DNA from: Pedobacter cryoconitis
Lineage (GTDB): Bacteria > Bacteroidota > Bacteroidia > Sphingobacteriales > Sphingobacteriaceae
DNA length: 64,000 bases
Direction: 5' to 3'
Assembly (NCBI RefSeq): GCF_014200595.1
Contig: NZ_JACHCG010000001.1
Location: 682,001 to 746,000, forward strand
This document shows positions 1 to 8,197 of the stretch, in pieces. The position numbers and the translations under genes are program-made. The notes beneath the pieces are model-generated. The model saw only the letters and a list, made by a program, of their open reading frames with translations. It had not been told where the DNA came from and did not search any database. Numbering within the stretch: position 1 is the stretch's first letter; each line of letters begins with the position of its first letter.

Positions 1-875
1 GAATGCCTTTATTAAATGATAATGCATATAAAGTTCCAGCTTACCGCTTTACAAAGGCTGCTGCCCATGCTTTTGCAAGCCGGTTTTACCTGTTTAAAAA
101 ACAATACGACAAAGTAATTGAACAGGCAAACCTTACCTTTCCAGCTAATATTGGTAATTATTTAAGGCCATGGAATTCAACTTATTTAACCCTGACAGAT
201 GCTGGAAAAGCAGCGATTTATACAAGTTCTACTGAAAAGGCTAACCTGTTACTGGCAACTACGGCTTCCATTTGGAATAACGGCTGGCAATTGTACAGAT
301 ATGGATTAAATTCAACGCTCCAGAAGCAAATTTATACTCAGCCTAATATTACTGGCGGCAGATGGGCTGATCAGGCACAAGGGTACGGTGCAAGTGGTGA
401 GATGATGGGGCTTAATAAATGGCGTGGCAATTTTATTAATACAACTCCATTAATTGGTAATAATTATATCTACGTCCCTTTATTAAGTGCAGAAGAAGTC
501 TTGTTTAATAAAGCAGAAGCTCTGGTAATGCAAGGTAACAATGCAGCTGCCCTTGCAGACCTTAATACTTATTTAAGTACAAGAATCACCAATTATAACG
601 CAGCAGCTAATAGTATAAGCGAAACTAAGGCAACCGCTTTTTATAAAACCGGAGACACTAAACAAGCATTAATTAATACCATCCTTGATTTTAAAAGAGT
701 TGAGTTTATGCAGGAGGGATTGAGATGGTTTGATATTCTTCGTTATAACCTGCCTGTTGCTCACGTAGACGAAAATAATAAACAGTTTTTATTGCCTGCT
801 AATGATTTGAGAAGAGTATTACAAATTCCTCAAACCGCACAAACGGCCGGGGGATTACAAGCAAATCCAAGGTAG
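1..875 (+). CDS. RagB/SusD family nutrient-uptake outer membrane protein (3' part)
   Basis: This is the C-terminal part of a SusD-like surface lipoprotein that captures a nutrient, usually a glycan or peptide, and hands it to a SusC-type TonB-dependent channel. The visible 290 residues contain the family's closing segment: a helical stretch followed by an R-x-EF-x-x-EGLRWFDILRY block near residue 240 and a short tail ending in a NPR-like motif. The frame is open at the window edge, so the true start, signal peptide and lipobox lie upstream; the ATG at position 3 is internal. The SusC partner would be expected just upstream. Two lipoproteins follow on the same strand (a zinc metallohydrolase and a DUF4302 protein), which fits one uptake operon. 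The substrate cannot be read from the sequence. Confidence 0.9.
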   Translation, partial: MPLLNDNAYKVPAYRFTKAAAHAFASRFYLFKKQYDKVIEQANLTFPANIGNYLRPWNSTYLTLTDAGKAAIYTSSTEKANLLLATTASIWNNGWQLYRYGLNSTLQKQIYTQPNITGGRWADQAQGYGASGEMMGLNKWRGNFINTTPLIGNNYIYVPLLSAEEVLFNKAEALVMQGNNAAALADLNTYLSTRITNYNAAANSISETKATAFYKTGDTKQALINTILDFKRVEFMQEGLRWFDILRYNLPVAHVDENNKQFLLPANDLRRVLQIPQTAQTAGGLQANPR

Positions 876-924
876 TATACCCGGATTTATTTATAAAATA
901 TAACATTCTTAATTATAATATATT

Positions 925-1953
925 ATGAAAACTATCATAAACATCAGACATGGGAAATTACTCCTGCTCGTACTGATTGCAATTTCTATATTTTCTTGTA
1001 AGAAGAGTGAGAAGCTGGTTCTTCAGGATAATTACCTTGGTGGAGAGGTATCAGGAACCACACCTTTGGATAAAGACCTTTATAATCTGCTGGTCAAACC
1101 TTACAATATAGAGGTCAAATATAAATGGGATCAGTCAGAATTTAATATGCAGTATACATTGGTTCCTCCACAAACAGAAAAAGTTCTGCCAGCGGCAACT
1201 GCTTTAAAGCAAATATGGGTAGATCCATATAATGCCGAAACCGGGAGTGATGTGTTCATGAAAACTTATTCTCCTAAGCAGTTGATTTTATCAGGTAGTC
1301 CGCAAATGAATAAGGATGGAACTATTACTGCCGGTGTAGCTGAAGGTGGCCTTGATATTTTACTGACTAACATCAATAAGATAGACCCTAAAAAGCCAGT
1401 TGATGTTCAAGCTTTAGCGCAATTAATCCATCATGAATTTACGCATATCCTTAACCAGAAAAAGGTATATACTACTGATTTTAATAAAATAACTCCCTCT
1501 GATTATATTGCGGAATGGTATAATTCTCCAGTGAATCCACTTTCATTAGGTTTTATCTCAGGATATGCAAGAAAAGCTCCGGAAGAAGATTTTGCAGAGA
1601 TGGTTTCCTGGATGCTTGTCTGGGGCAGGAATTATTATGAAAACACCTTTCTTAAACAAGGTACTCCGGTTCCAAACCCGGCTGTATATCCTGCCGGATC
1701 TTATGGGACAATATTTGGTCAATTCTATAAAATATCAGACGTTCCGGCCATTAATAAAGTCTATGATGGCACTGCGGCTTCAATTGCTGCCTTTTTCATC
1801 AAGGATCTCGTTAAACCAGATTATTCAGCCGGAATAGCGAAAATCAGAAAAAAAGAAGCTATTGTGGTAGCCTACTTTAAATCAGCCTATAATATTGATT
1901 TTTATAGTTTGCAGACGAATGTACAAAAGTCTATGGCCAACGCGATTAAATAA
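925..1953 (+). CDS. Substrate import-associated zinc metallohydrolase lipoprotein
   Basis: A 342-residue putative zinc-dependent hydrolase carried on the cell surface or in the periplasm. An N-terminal hydrophobic segment ends in IFSC at about residue 25, a lipobox. HHEFTH at about 169-174 is an HExxH zinc site, and an acidic EEDFAEM stretch about 50 residues later probably supplies the third ligand. This matches the family of zincin-like lipoproteins that occur beside SusC/SusD pairs in Bacteroidota. It starts 49 bp after the SusD gene and is followed 15-65 bp later by a DUF4302 lipoprotein, so the three are probably co-transcribed. Its peptide or protein substrate is unknown. Family assignment is firm from motif plus context; the catalytic role is inferred. 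Confidence 0.85.
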   Translation: MKTIINIRHGKLLLLVLIAISIFSCKKSEKLVLQDNYLGGEVSGTTPLDKDLYNLLVKPYNIEVKYKWDQSEFNMQYTLVPPQTEKVLPAATALKQIWVDPYNAETGSDVFMKTYSPKQLILSGSPQMNKDGTITAGVAEGGLDILLTNINKIDPKKPVDVQALAQLIHHEFTHILNQKKVYTTDFNKITPSDYIAEWYNSPVNPLSLGFISGYARKAPEEDFAEMVSWMLVWGRNYYENTFLKQGTPVPNPAVYPAGSYGTIFGQFYKISDVPAINKVYDGTAASIAAFFIKDLVKPDYSAGIAKIRKKEAIVVAYFKSAYNIDFYSLQTNVQKSMANAIK

Positions 1954-2018
1954 AGGCAGAACGGATTTTGATATATCCGGAAATATATCCTGAACAATTA
2001 ATGATAACCTGTACACAG

Positions 2019-2885
2019 ATGAAAAAACATTTAATTCATATAGCAATATTGCTGCTTATTGCTGGTTTAGCTGGCTGTAGCAAAAAGGACGAGGCCTCAC
2101 TTTTCGGTGATACACCGGGGCAGCGGGCAGCGGCAGAAGTCCAAAAAAACCAGGCTTTTCTAACAGCCGCCCCATATGGCTGGAAAGCAGTCATTTTCCC
2201 GGGACTTTTTAGAGGGAGAGGTTTCTTCTTTAAGTTCGATGAGAAAAACCAGGTGCAAACCTATGCAGATCCATCACTGAAATTAATTTCTCCGGCATTT
2301 GGTGATCCGGGATCCAGTGGATATCAAGTGAAAGCTTTGCAAAGACCATCATTGATTTTCGATACCTATTCTCCATTGCATATCCTGTCTGACCCTTCGA
2401 ACGGCACTGTAGGAGTAGGGTATAAGTCAGACTTTGAGTTCTCTTTTGTGAGTGCTTCACCTGATACGATTAAACTTGATGGAAACTTTAATCATGCACC
2501 AATGATTTTGATTAAAGCAACCCAGGCAGAATATACCGCTTATCAAAATAAAGGCTTTGATGCGGTAAAGGCTGCTTTTATTAATTATGCAATTGCGACT
2601 AAGGGGAAAAAGATAACACTGGCAATTGATGCTACACATAATCCTGAATGTAAAATTGTGACCGATCAGGACAATGACAGAACGTTTACACTGACTTATA
2701 CGGATGATAAGGGAGTGGTGCAAACTCAAACTACCAAATGGGGACCTACAGTTAACAGTATCTTTTTTCAGAATACTATTGTTTACAATGGCATTGTGAT
2801 TAATGAAGTATTCTACGATAGTGCAAAATTATCATTGTATATACAGTGGCAAGGTAAACGCTACGATCTGGTTGTTGCTCCTTAA
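2019..2885 (+). CDS. DUF4302 domain lipoprotein
   Basis: A roughly 288-residue lipoprotein of the DUF4302 kind, a family found with SusD and zinc-metallohydrolase lipoproteins in Bacteroidota uptake loci. I chose the ATG at 2019 because it gives a classic signal peptide (MKKHLIHIAILLLIAGLAGC, lipobox Cys at residue 20); an in-frame ATG at 1968 would put 17 extra residues in front of it. The mature part is rich in beta strands and has the family's early pattern QRAAAEVQKNQAFLTAAPYGWK, a W-containing segment after a helix. No catalytic motif is visible. A bidirectional hairpin terminator follows at 2951. Function is unknown; a role as an accessory surface protein of the uptake system is inferred from context only. 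Confidence 0.8.
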   Translation: MKKHLIHIAILLLIAGLAGCSKKDEASLFGDTPGQRAAAEVQKNQAFLTAAPYGWKAVIFPGLFRGRGFFFKFDEKNQVQTYADPSLKLISPAFGDPGSSGYQVKALQRPSLIFDTYSPLHILSDPSNGTVGVGYKSDFEFSFVSASPDTIKLDGNFNHAPMILIKATQAEYTAYQNKGFDAVKAAFINYAIATKGKKITLAIDATHNPECKIVTDQDNDRTFTLTYTDDKGVVQTQTTKWGPTVNSIFFQNTIVYNGIVINEVFYDSAKLSLYIQWQGKRYDLVVAP

Positions 2886-2950
2886 TAATCTTTGGCCCTA
2901 TACCTACCTGTAATAGTTGCCAATACTCCCGGGAAACCGGGTTTTAATAA

Positions 2951-2988
2951 AAAAGGCTGATCATTTAAAAAATGATTCAGCCTTTTTT
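2951..2988. terminator. Bidirectional terminator hairpin
   Basis: GGCTGA-TCATT pairs with AATGA-T-TCAGCC (one bulged T), flanked by A-run upstream and T7 downstream. It lies between the convergent DUF4302 and M1 peptidase genes and can serve both. Confidence 0.85.
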
Positions 2989-3009
2989 TATGATTTGATG
3001 ACTACTGTT

Positions 3010-5373
3010 TTACATTCCTTTTGCGTTTTGCATCGGATTACCGCCAACAGACTGTCCGCGTGTAGTAATAGATTTTTGTTTAAATAACTGGAATTTAGAG
3101 GTCTGCGCTTTTCCTCCCCAGGTATTATTACTTTCATCAATATCGGCTGTTTCACGCATAGGATCTAACTTTATAGCCGTTACTTCTTTATCCTGTACAT
3201 AAAATTTAGAAGCCTGCAACTCATTATGTCTCCAAATCTGAGCAGGAATTCTATCTATCTTTTTACTGCCATCAGCAAAAGTAAACTCTACGATGATAGG
3301 CATAATCAGACCGCCCTTATTGCTGAATGATAACTCATAAAAGAATTTGCCGGCATATTTTGCCTGATCTTCTGAAGACAAAGCTTCCACCAGCTCAGGA
3401 ATCTCCTGTCTATGCTCTTTACTATCATATTTCTCAATTCCCCGGTCATATCTCCAGTAGAAATCCTGTGTTGACTTATCCTGATCAGTATAAAACCTGA
3501 TATTCTTATCTTCTCTGTTTCTTACTTTAGATATATCATCGAAATCATTCACCATTGGCGGGGCAAGTTTAACCATCGCTACTCTTGAAACCGGAACTTT
3601 AGAATTCACATCCGCTTTTGCGAATTTTACGGCATCCAGAGAAATGTCGCAAGGATCGGTCGTATAGAACCAGCCTCTCCAGAACCAGTCCAGATCCTCA
3701 CCACTTGCATCTTCCATCGTTCTGAATAAATCTGCTGGTGTAGGATGTTTAAAAGCCCATCTTCTGGCATATTCTTTAAAAGCATAATCAAATAACTCTC
3801 TGCCCATAATGGTTTCTCTCAGGATATTCAAAGCCGTGGCAGGTTTAGAATAAGCATTGGGGCCAAAACGTTCAATATTTTCAGAGTTGGTCATAATCGG
3901 TTCCAGCTGATCTTTCGGTAGTTTCATGTAATCCACTATCGTATAAGCAGGCCCTTTTTTGACCGGGAATTTATTGTCCCAAAGCTCTTCAGTCAGGTAT
4001 TCCAGGAATGAATTTAATCCTTCATCCATCCACGTCCACTGCCGTTCATCACTATTCACAATCATCGGGAAGAAATTATGTCCCACTTCATGGATAATTA
4101 CACCGATCATTCCATTTTTGGAACTCTCGCTATAAGTCCCATCTTTTTCAGCGCGTCCGTAATTGAAACAGATCATTGGATATTCCATGCCATTGGCTGC
4201 TTCTACACTTTGTGCAACAGGATATGGGTAAGGGAATGTAAAATGAGAATACGTTTTAACCGTATGGGCAACCGCTTTGGTAGAATAAGGTCTGTATAAA
4301 TTATAGGCCTCTTTACCATAAAAGCTCATACACATCACTGATTTACCCTCAACTTTTTGTGCCATGGCATCCCAGATAAATTTCCTGGAAGAGGTCCAGG
4401 CGAAGTCGCGGACATTGTTTGCCTGGAAAACCCAGGTTTTTGTCGCATTACTTTTGGTAACCTCTGCTTTTTTAGCTTCATCCAGCGTAACGATTTCTAC
4501 AGGTTCGGTAGCTGTTTTCGATTTCGTATACCTGGCTAGTTCTGCCGGAGAAAGTACCGCACTATAATTGATGCATTCTCCCGTTCCGCCAATCACATGA
4601 TCAGCAGGGACAGTCATTTGTACTTTAAAATTTCCGAACGTTAAAGCAAATTCTCCTCTGCCAGTAAACTGGTGGTTCTGCCAGCCCTGGAAATCACTGT
4701 ATACGCATAATCTTGGATACCATTGTGCCATGGTGAACAGATAATTGCCGTCTTCAGGAAAGAATTCATAACCCCCACGGCCACCACCAGCAATCCGGTC
4801 TGTGATTTTATACTTCCAGGTCACGTTAAAAATAAACTGCTCACCCGATTTTAAAGGGGCAGGTATTTCTACGCGCATCATGGTTTTGTTGATGGTATAT
4901 TTTAATTCTTTTCCTGTGACATCAGTTATTTTTTGAATAGCAACCCCGTTTCCATTGTCAGGCTGATCTAATGCACCTTTATCTATTTCGTTGGTTGTTG
5001 CTGTAGCAGGAATTTTTGTGCTGGTCTGATAACCTGCATTTCTGATGTTACTGTGCTCATTTTCATCCAGTTGTAGCCAGATATAAGTCAGTACGTCTGG
5101 TGAGTTGTTGAAATAAGTTACTTTTTCTGCTCCTGTAAGTTCGAGTTTCTTTTCATCCAGCGTACACTTAATGTCGTAATCTGCGCGTTGTTGCCAGTAT
5201 TTTACGCCTGGCGCACCACTAGCTGTCCGCTGCTCATTTGGCGTAGAAAGGATGGTTCCGAGTTGTTCAAATTTATTTCCATGGTTACTTCCAGGATTGT
5301 ATTGAATATTCTGGGCATAGGAAACTTGCAGGCCGGAGCACAGCAGCAGGGTAGCGGTTAATAATTTAGTCAT
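3010..5373 (-). CDS. M1 family metallopeptidase (secreted aminopeptidase)
   Basis: A 787-residue secreted zinc aminopeptidase of the M1 (gluzincin) family. Residues 1-20 form a signal peptide ending in SYAQ. The zinc site is HEVGH at about 428-432, followed after exactly 18 residues by the third ligand in WMDEGLNSF, the M1 spacing. The exopeptidase motif is represented by the AANGMEYP segment about 35 residues before the zinc site, close to the canonical GAMEN. The N-terminal half is the usual beta-sandwich domain and the C-terminal 250 residues are less conserved. It is a single gene, divergent from the DUF6702-like gene with only 68 bp between starts. Such enzymes in Bacteroidota cut N-terminal residues from peptides in the periplasm; the substrate is not evident. 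Confidence 0.92.
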   Translation of the reverse strand: MTKLLTATLLLCSGLQVSYAQNIQYNPGSNHGNKFEQLGTILSTPNEQRTASGAPGVKYWQQRADYDIKCTLDEKKLELTGAEKVTYFNNSPDVLTYIWLQLDENEHSNIRNAGYQTSTKIPATATTNEIDKGALDQPDNGNGVAIQKITDVTGKELKYTINKTMMRVEIPAPLKSGEQFIFNVTWKYKITDRIAGGGRGGYEFFPEDGNYLFTMAQWYPRLCVYSDFQGWQNHQFTGRGEFALTFGNFKVQMTVPADHVIGGTGECINYSAVLSPAELARYTKSKTATEPVEIVTLDEAKKAEVTKSNATKTWVFQANNVRDFAWTSSRKFIWDAMAQKVEGKSVMCMSFYGKEAYNLYRPYSTKAVAHTVKTYSHFTFPYPYPVAQSVEAANGMEYPMICFNYGRAEKDGTYSESSKNGMIGVIIHEVGHNFFPMIVNSDERQWTWMDEGLNSFLEYLTEELWDNKFPVKKGPAYTIVDYMKLPKDQLEPIMTNSENIERFGPNAYSKPATALNILRETIMGRELFDYAFKEYARRWAFKHPTPADLFRTMEDASGEDLDWFWRGWFYTTDPCDISLDAVKFAKADVNSKVPVSRVAMVKLAPPMVNDFDDISKVRNREDKNIRFYTDQDKSTQDFYWRYDRGIEKYDSKEHRQEIPELVEALSSEDQAKYAGKFFYELSFSNKGGLIMPIIVEFTFADGSKKIDRIPAQIWRHNELQASKFYVQDKEVTAIKLDPMRETADIDESNNTWGGKAQTSKFQLFKQKSITTRGQSVGGNPMQNAKGM

Positions 5374-5441
5374 TTGGCGTTTAGTAGTAGGAAGTCTAAA
5401 TTTAAACCGTTTTTTTGTAAAGCAAAAATTATATTAGCACC

Positions 5442-5975
5442 ATGTTATCTTTCCTTCATCATTCTCTATTAATTTGTTACGTATTTACCGGTCTGTTTAA
5501 ACCATTAGCAGCCGCTGATGCCGGGAGTAGTCTTAAACATCCTTTACATCTGAGCTCTACAGAATTAAATTATAACCTGAAAGAGCGTACGATGGAGGTG
5601 AGCTGCCGGATATTTACAGATGATTTTGAAGATATCCTCAGCAAAAAATATAAAGTTAAAGCAGATCTGTCTTTGGAGGCCAAACATAAAGAAATGGATC
5701 AGCTGGTCAGTAAATATATGGTGGCTCATTTACAACTGGCAGCGGATGGCAAGGTATTACCACTAAACTATATAGGTTTTGAGAAAGATAGTGAAGCCAT
5801 AATAGTTTATCTGGAATCCGCAAAAGTTAAGAATATTGTTAAGCTGGAAACCACCAGTACCGTGTTATATGATCTTTTCGATGATCAGACAAATATCTTT
5901 CATTTAACCTTTAAAGGCAACAGGCACAGTTTTAAACTGACTTTTCCCGATAAAAAGGTTGCCTCATCCTTATAG
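5442..5975 (+). CDS. DUF6702-like exported protein
   Basis: A 177-residue protein with an N-terminal hydrophobic segment (about residues 1-25) that looks like a signal peptide. After it comes HPLHLSSTELNYN and then a stretch with RIFTDDFEDIL, the pattern I associate with the DUF6702 family, small exported beta-rich proteins of Bacteroidota. No catalytic residues are recognisable. It is transcribed away from the M1 peptidase gene, from a 68-bp shared upstream region; in other genomes members of this family often sit next to M1 peptidases, which supports a shared role, but I infer this from memory. A short perfect palindrome AACAGCTGTT lies 36 bp downstream. Function unknown. Confidence 0.65.
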   Translation: MLSFLHHSLLICYVFTGLFKPLAAADAGSSLKHPLHLSSTELNYNLKERTMEVSCRIFTDDFEDILSKKYKVKADLSLEAKHKEMDQLVSKYMVAHLQLAADGKVLPLNYIGFEKDSEAIIVYLESAKVKNIVKLETTSTVLYDLFDDQTNIFHLTFKGNRHSFKLTFPDKKVASSL

Positions 5976-6189
5976 AATCCTTAAAGTTTTACCCCTTTAC
6001 TAAGCGTCTTTAACAGCTGTTTAAGGAAGTTTGTGGCTGTGTTGTGCTGCGCATTGAAGCGGGTTTGATACATGTTTGAGTTTTTACTTAAGCATAAGTC
6101 ATCATGATTTTAAATCTTCGTTTAACCGCCAATTTCAGCTCTTTTTGGAGTTGTGACAATACGCTGATATAGATTTTTAAAACTAGTTA

Positions 6190-6219
6190 TACATTTGTCT
6201 AACACTGTTAGATTATTTA
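6190..6219 (+). promoter_or_regulatory. tetR promoter -7 element with overlapping operator O1
   Basis: TACATTTG at 6190-6197 fits the Bacteroidota -7 consensus TAnnTTTG; no good -33 TTTG is seen. Immediately after it, 6199-6211 is a 13-bp palindrome CTAACA-C-TGTTAG. The 20 bases from 6200 to 6219 recur identically at 6858-6877. An operator abutting the -7 box 27 bp before the regulator's start suggests autorepression. Confidence 0.7.
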
Positions 6220-6237
6220 CACAGTAGCAAGATTACC

Positions 6238-6837
6238 ATGGGTAGTAAAGAAAGAATTCAAAGGGTTAAGGAAGAAACAAGAGCTAACATACTTGATGCT
6301 GCCTTAGAAATCGTCAAAGAAGACGGTTGGCAGGCCTTAAGTATGCGCAAAATCGCAGATAAAATTGAATACACTGCGCCGATTATTTATGAATATTTTG
6401 CCAATAAAGAAGGCATTCTGCTGGAACTAACGCGAAAAGGAAATTTATTCCTGCTAATCGATCTGAAGAATGCAAAAGCAAAACACAATGATCCGAAAGA
6501 ACAATTAGCAGCCATGTGGATAGCTTACTGGGATTTCGCATTTGAACACACCCATTTATATCAGGTGATGTTTGGTGTAGACATGATGTGTTGTGAGCAG
6601 CAAAAAGCATTGCCAGAGGCAGAAGCTTCACGTAAACTCATTACAGATACCATTGTAGAAATAATGAATGCTGAAAGTATCTGTGAAGATAGGGTTTGTA
6701 GAAAGTATTATACTTTCTGGTCTGTCATCCACGGATTGATTTCTATTAACCTGGTTAGAAGAGGCACTAACGATGAAATGAATCAGCACATTCTGAAAGA
6801 TGCAATTCACGGAATTATACAAACAATCAACGATTAA
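6238..6837 (+). CDS. TetR/AcrR family transcriptional regulator of the RND operon
   Basis: A 199-residue TetR-family repressor. Residues about 12-58 form the DNA-binding domain: TRANILDAALEIVKEDGW, then the helix-turn-helix ALSMRKIADKI-EYTAPIIYEYFANKEGIL. The rest is an all-helical ligand-binding domain (about residues 75-199), with Cys-rich MMCCEQQ and a WSVIHGL segment of the WHG type. It lies 215 bp upstream of, and on the same strand as, a complete RND efflux operon, and palindromic operators flank it on both sides (6199, 6857, 6944). It therefore probably represses itself and the pump until a toxic ligand binds. The ligand is unknown. Confidence 0.9.
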   Translation: MGSKERIQRVKEETRANILDAALEIVKEDGWQALSMRKIADKIEYTAPIIYEYFANKEGILLELTRKGNLFLLIDLKNAKAKHNDPKEQLAAMWIAYWDFAFEHTHLYQVMFGVDMMCCEQQKALPEAEASRKLITDTIVEIMNAESICEDRVCRKYYTFWSVIHGLISINLVRRGTNDEMNQHILKDAIHGIIQTIND

Positions 6838-6856
6838 AAATTTTTTTATGGAGTAC

Positions 6857-6877
6857 TTAACACTGTTAGATTATTTA
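6857..6877 (+). promoter_or_regulatory. TetR operator copy O2
   Basis: TTAACA-C-TGTTAG at 6857-6869 is a 13-bp inverted repeat with one mismatch at the outermost pair. Positions 6858-6877 repeat 20 bases seen upstream of the tetR gene. It lies 20 bp after the tetR stop, in the leader region of the efflux operon. Confidence 0.7.
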
Positions 6878-6943
6878 TTTGTAATTAGCTCACCGCTAAG
6901 GAGAAAATCTGTCCGGACTATTTCGTTTTTTTTGCCTCATAAC

Positions 6944-6956
6944 TTAACAGTGTTAA
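6944..6956 (+). promoter_or_regulatory. TetR operator copy O3
   Basis: TTAACA-G-TGTTAA is a perfect 13-bp palindrome around a central base and shares its core with O1 and O2. It lies 96 bp before the adaptor-protein start, 9 bp after a TTTG that could be a -33 element, so binding here would block the pump promoter. Confidence 0.7.
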
Positions 6957-7052
6957 ATAACCTATTTACGTTAAAAAAGCATTACCCTAATATTAATAAA
7001 TAATACATTTTACCTATATCTCACACAACAAGTTAAACAACAGATTAACGTT

Positions 7053-8186
7053 ATGAAAATTTCAATTTTACTTCTCGCCGCATTATTTATTGGCTGTTCC
7101 AGCGATAAAGTTCAGGTAGCTGCTCCTGTAATACAATCCCTTCCGGTTATTGCCTTACACAATAGTTCAGAAACCACTTTTACCGAATATCCAGCTTCCA
7201 TTCAGGGAGCCGTTGATTTGGAAATACGCCCACAGGTATCGGGTTCATTAGATAAGATCTATGTGAACGAAGGCGCTCTTGTCCAAAAAGGACAACCACT
7301 TTTTAAAATTAATGAACTTCCATTTAAGGAAGCAGTAAACAACGCTAAAGCTTTATTACATGCAGCGCAGGCAGCAGTAACCAATGCACAGCTTGAAGTA
7401 GATAAACTTACCCCTTTGGTTGCAAACAAAGTTGTATCTGATTTCCAGCTTAAAAGCGCTAAAGCTACACTTCAATCTGCACAAGCCAGCGTAGAGCAGG
7501 CAAGAGCAGGCGTAGCTACCGCAAATATCAACCTGGGTTATACTTTGATTAAAGCACCAGTAACAGGTTATGTAGGCAGATTACCAAGAAAACAAGGAAG
7601 TTTAGTAGGTACGACTGATGCAGTTCCGCTTACTCAGCTTTCAGATGCACACGAAGTTCATGTTTACTTCTCTTTAGGAGAGGATGACTTTATCAATTTC
7701 AATGCAACTTATCCTGGTAAAACAATCGCAGACAGACTTAAAAAATTACCTGGTGTTGCTTTAGTTTTAGCAGACCGTACTGTTTACGCACAAGAAGGTA
7801 AAATAGATATGGTTGATGGTCAGTTTGATAAACAAACAGGTTCGATTGCCTTAAGAGCTACTTTCCCAAATACTCAGGGACTGTTAAGATCTGGTAATAC
7901 TGGTAAATTAAGACTGAGCATCAGTCACCCGGATGCGATCCTTGTCCCACAATCATCTACGATAGAAGTTCAGGACAAAATGTTCGTGTACACAGTTGAT
8001 GCCGGAAATAAAGTGAGCAAAACTCCAATTACAATTCTTGGAACTACAGGTATCAATTACCTGGTTAAAGAAGGCGTAAAAGCAGGAGACAAAATTGTTT
8101 TTGATGGTATTGATAAATTAAAAGAAGGTGAAGTTATCAAACCTGAAAAACTAAAAGAAGAACCTATTAAAACTGCATTAAGATAA
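7053..8186 (+). CDS. RND efflux periplasmic adaptor (membrane fusion) lipoprotein
   Basis: A 377-residue adaptor of the AcrA/MexA type that bridges the inner-membrane pump and outer-membrane channel. MKISILLLAALFIGC is a lipoprotein signal with the Cys at residue 15. The order of domains is: beta-barrel strand, first half lipoyl domain (EIRPQVSGSLDKIYVNEGALVQKG, about 62-88), a helical hairpin rich in Ala and Gln (about 95-165), second lipoyl half (INLGYTLIKAPVTGYVGR), beta-barrel and membrane-proximal domain. It is the first gene of a three-gene operon; the pump gene starts 11 bp after its stop. Three TetR-type operators lie around the upstream regulator. Confidence 0.93.
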   Translation: MKISILLLAALFIGCSSDKVQVAAPVIQSLPVIALHNSSETTFTEYPASIQGAVDLEIRPQVSGSLDKIYVNEGALVQKGQPLFKINELPFKEAVNNAKALLHAAQAAVTNAQLEVDKLTPLVANKVVSDFQLKSAKATLQSAQASVEQARAGVATANINLGYTLIKAPVTGYVGRLPRKQGSLVGTTDAVPLTQLSDAHEVHVYFSLGEDDFINFNATYPGKTIADRLKKLPGVALVLADRTVYAQEGKIDMVDGQFDKQTGSIALRATFPNTQGLLRSGNTGKLRLSISHPDAILVPQSSTIEVQDKMFVYTVDAGNKVSKTPITILGTTGINYLVKEGVKAGDKIVFDGIDKLKEGEVIKPEKLKEEPIKTALR

Positions 8187-8197
8187 TTTAACATATC

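Noticed and set aside
6800..7003. 67-codon frame overlapping the tetR end and operators
   Set aside because: It runs through the regulatory region, has low complexity and no recognisable protein features.
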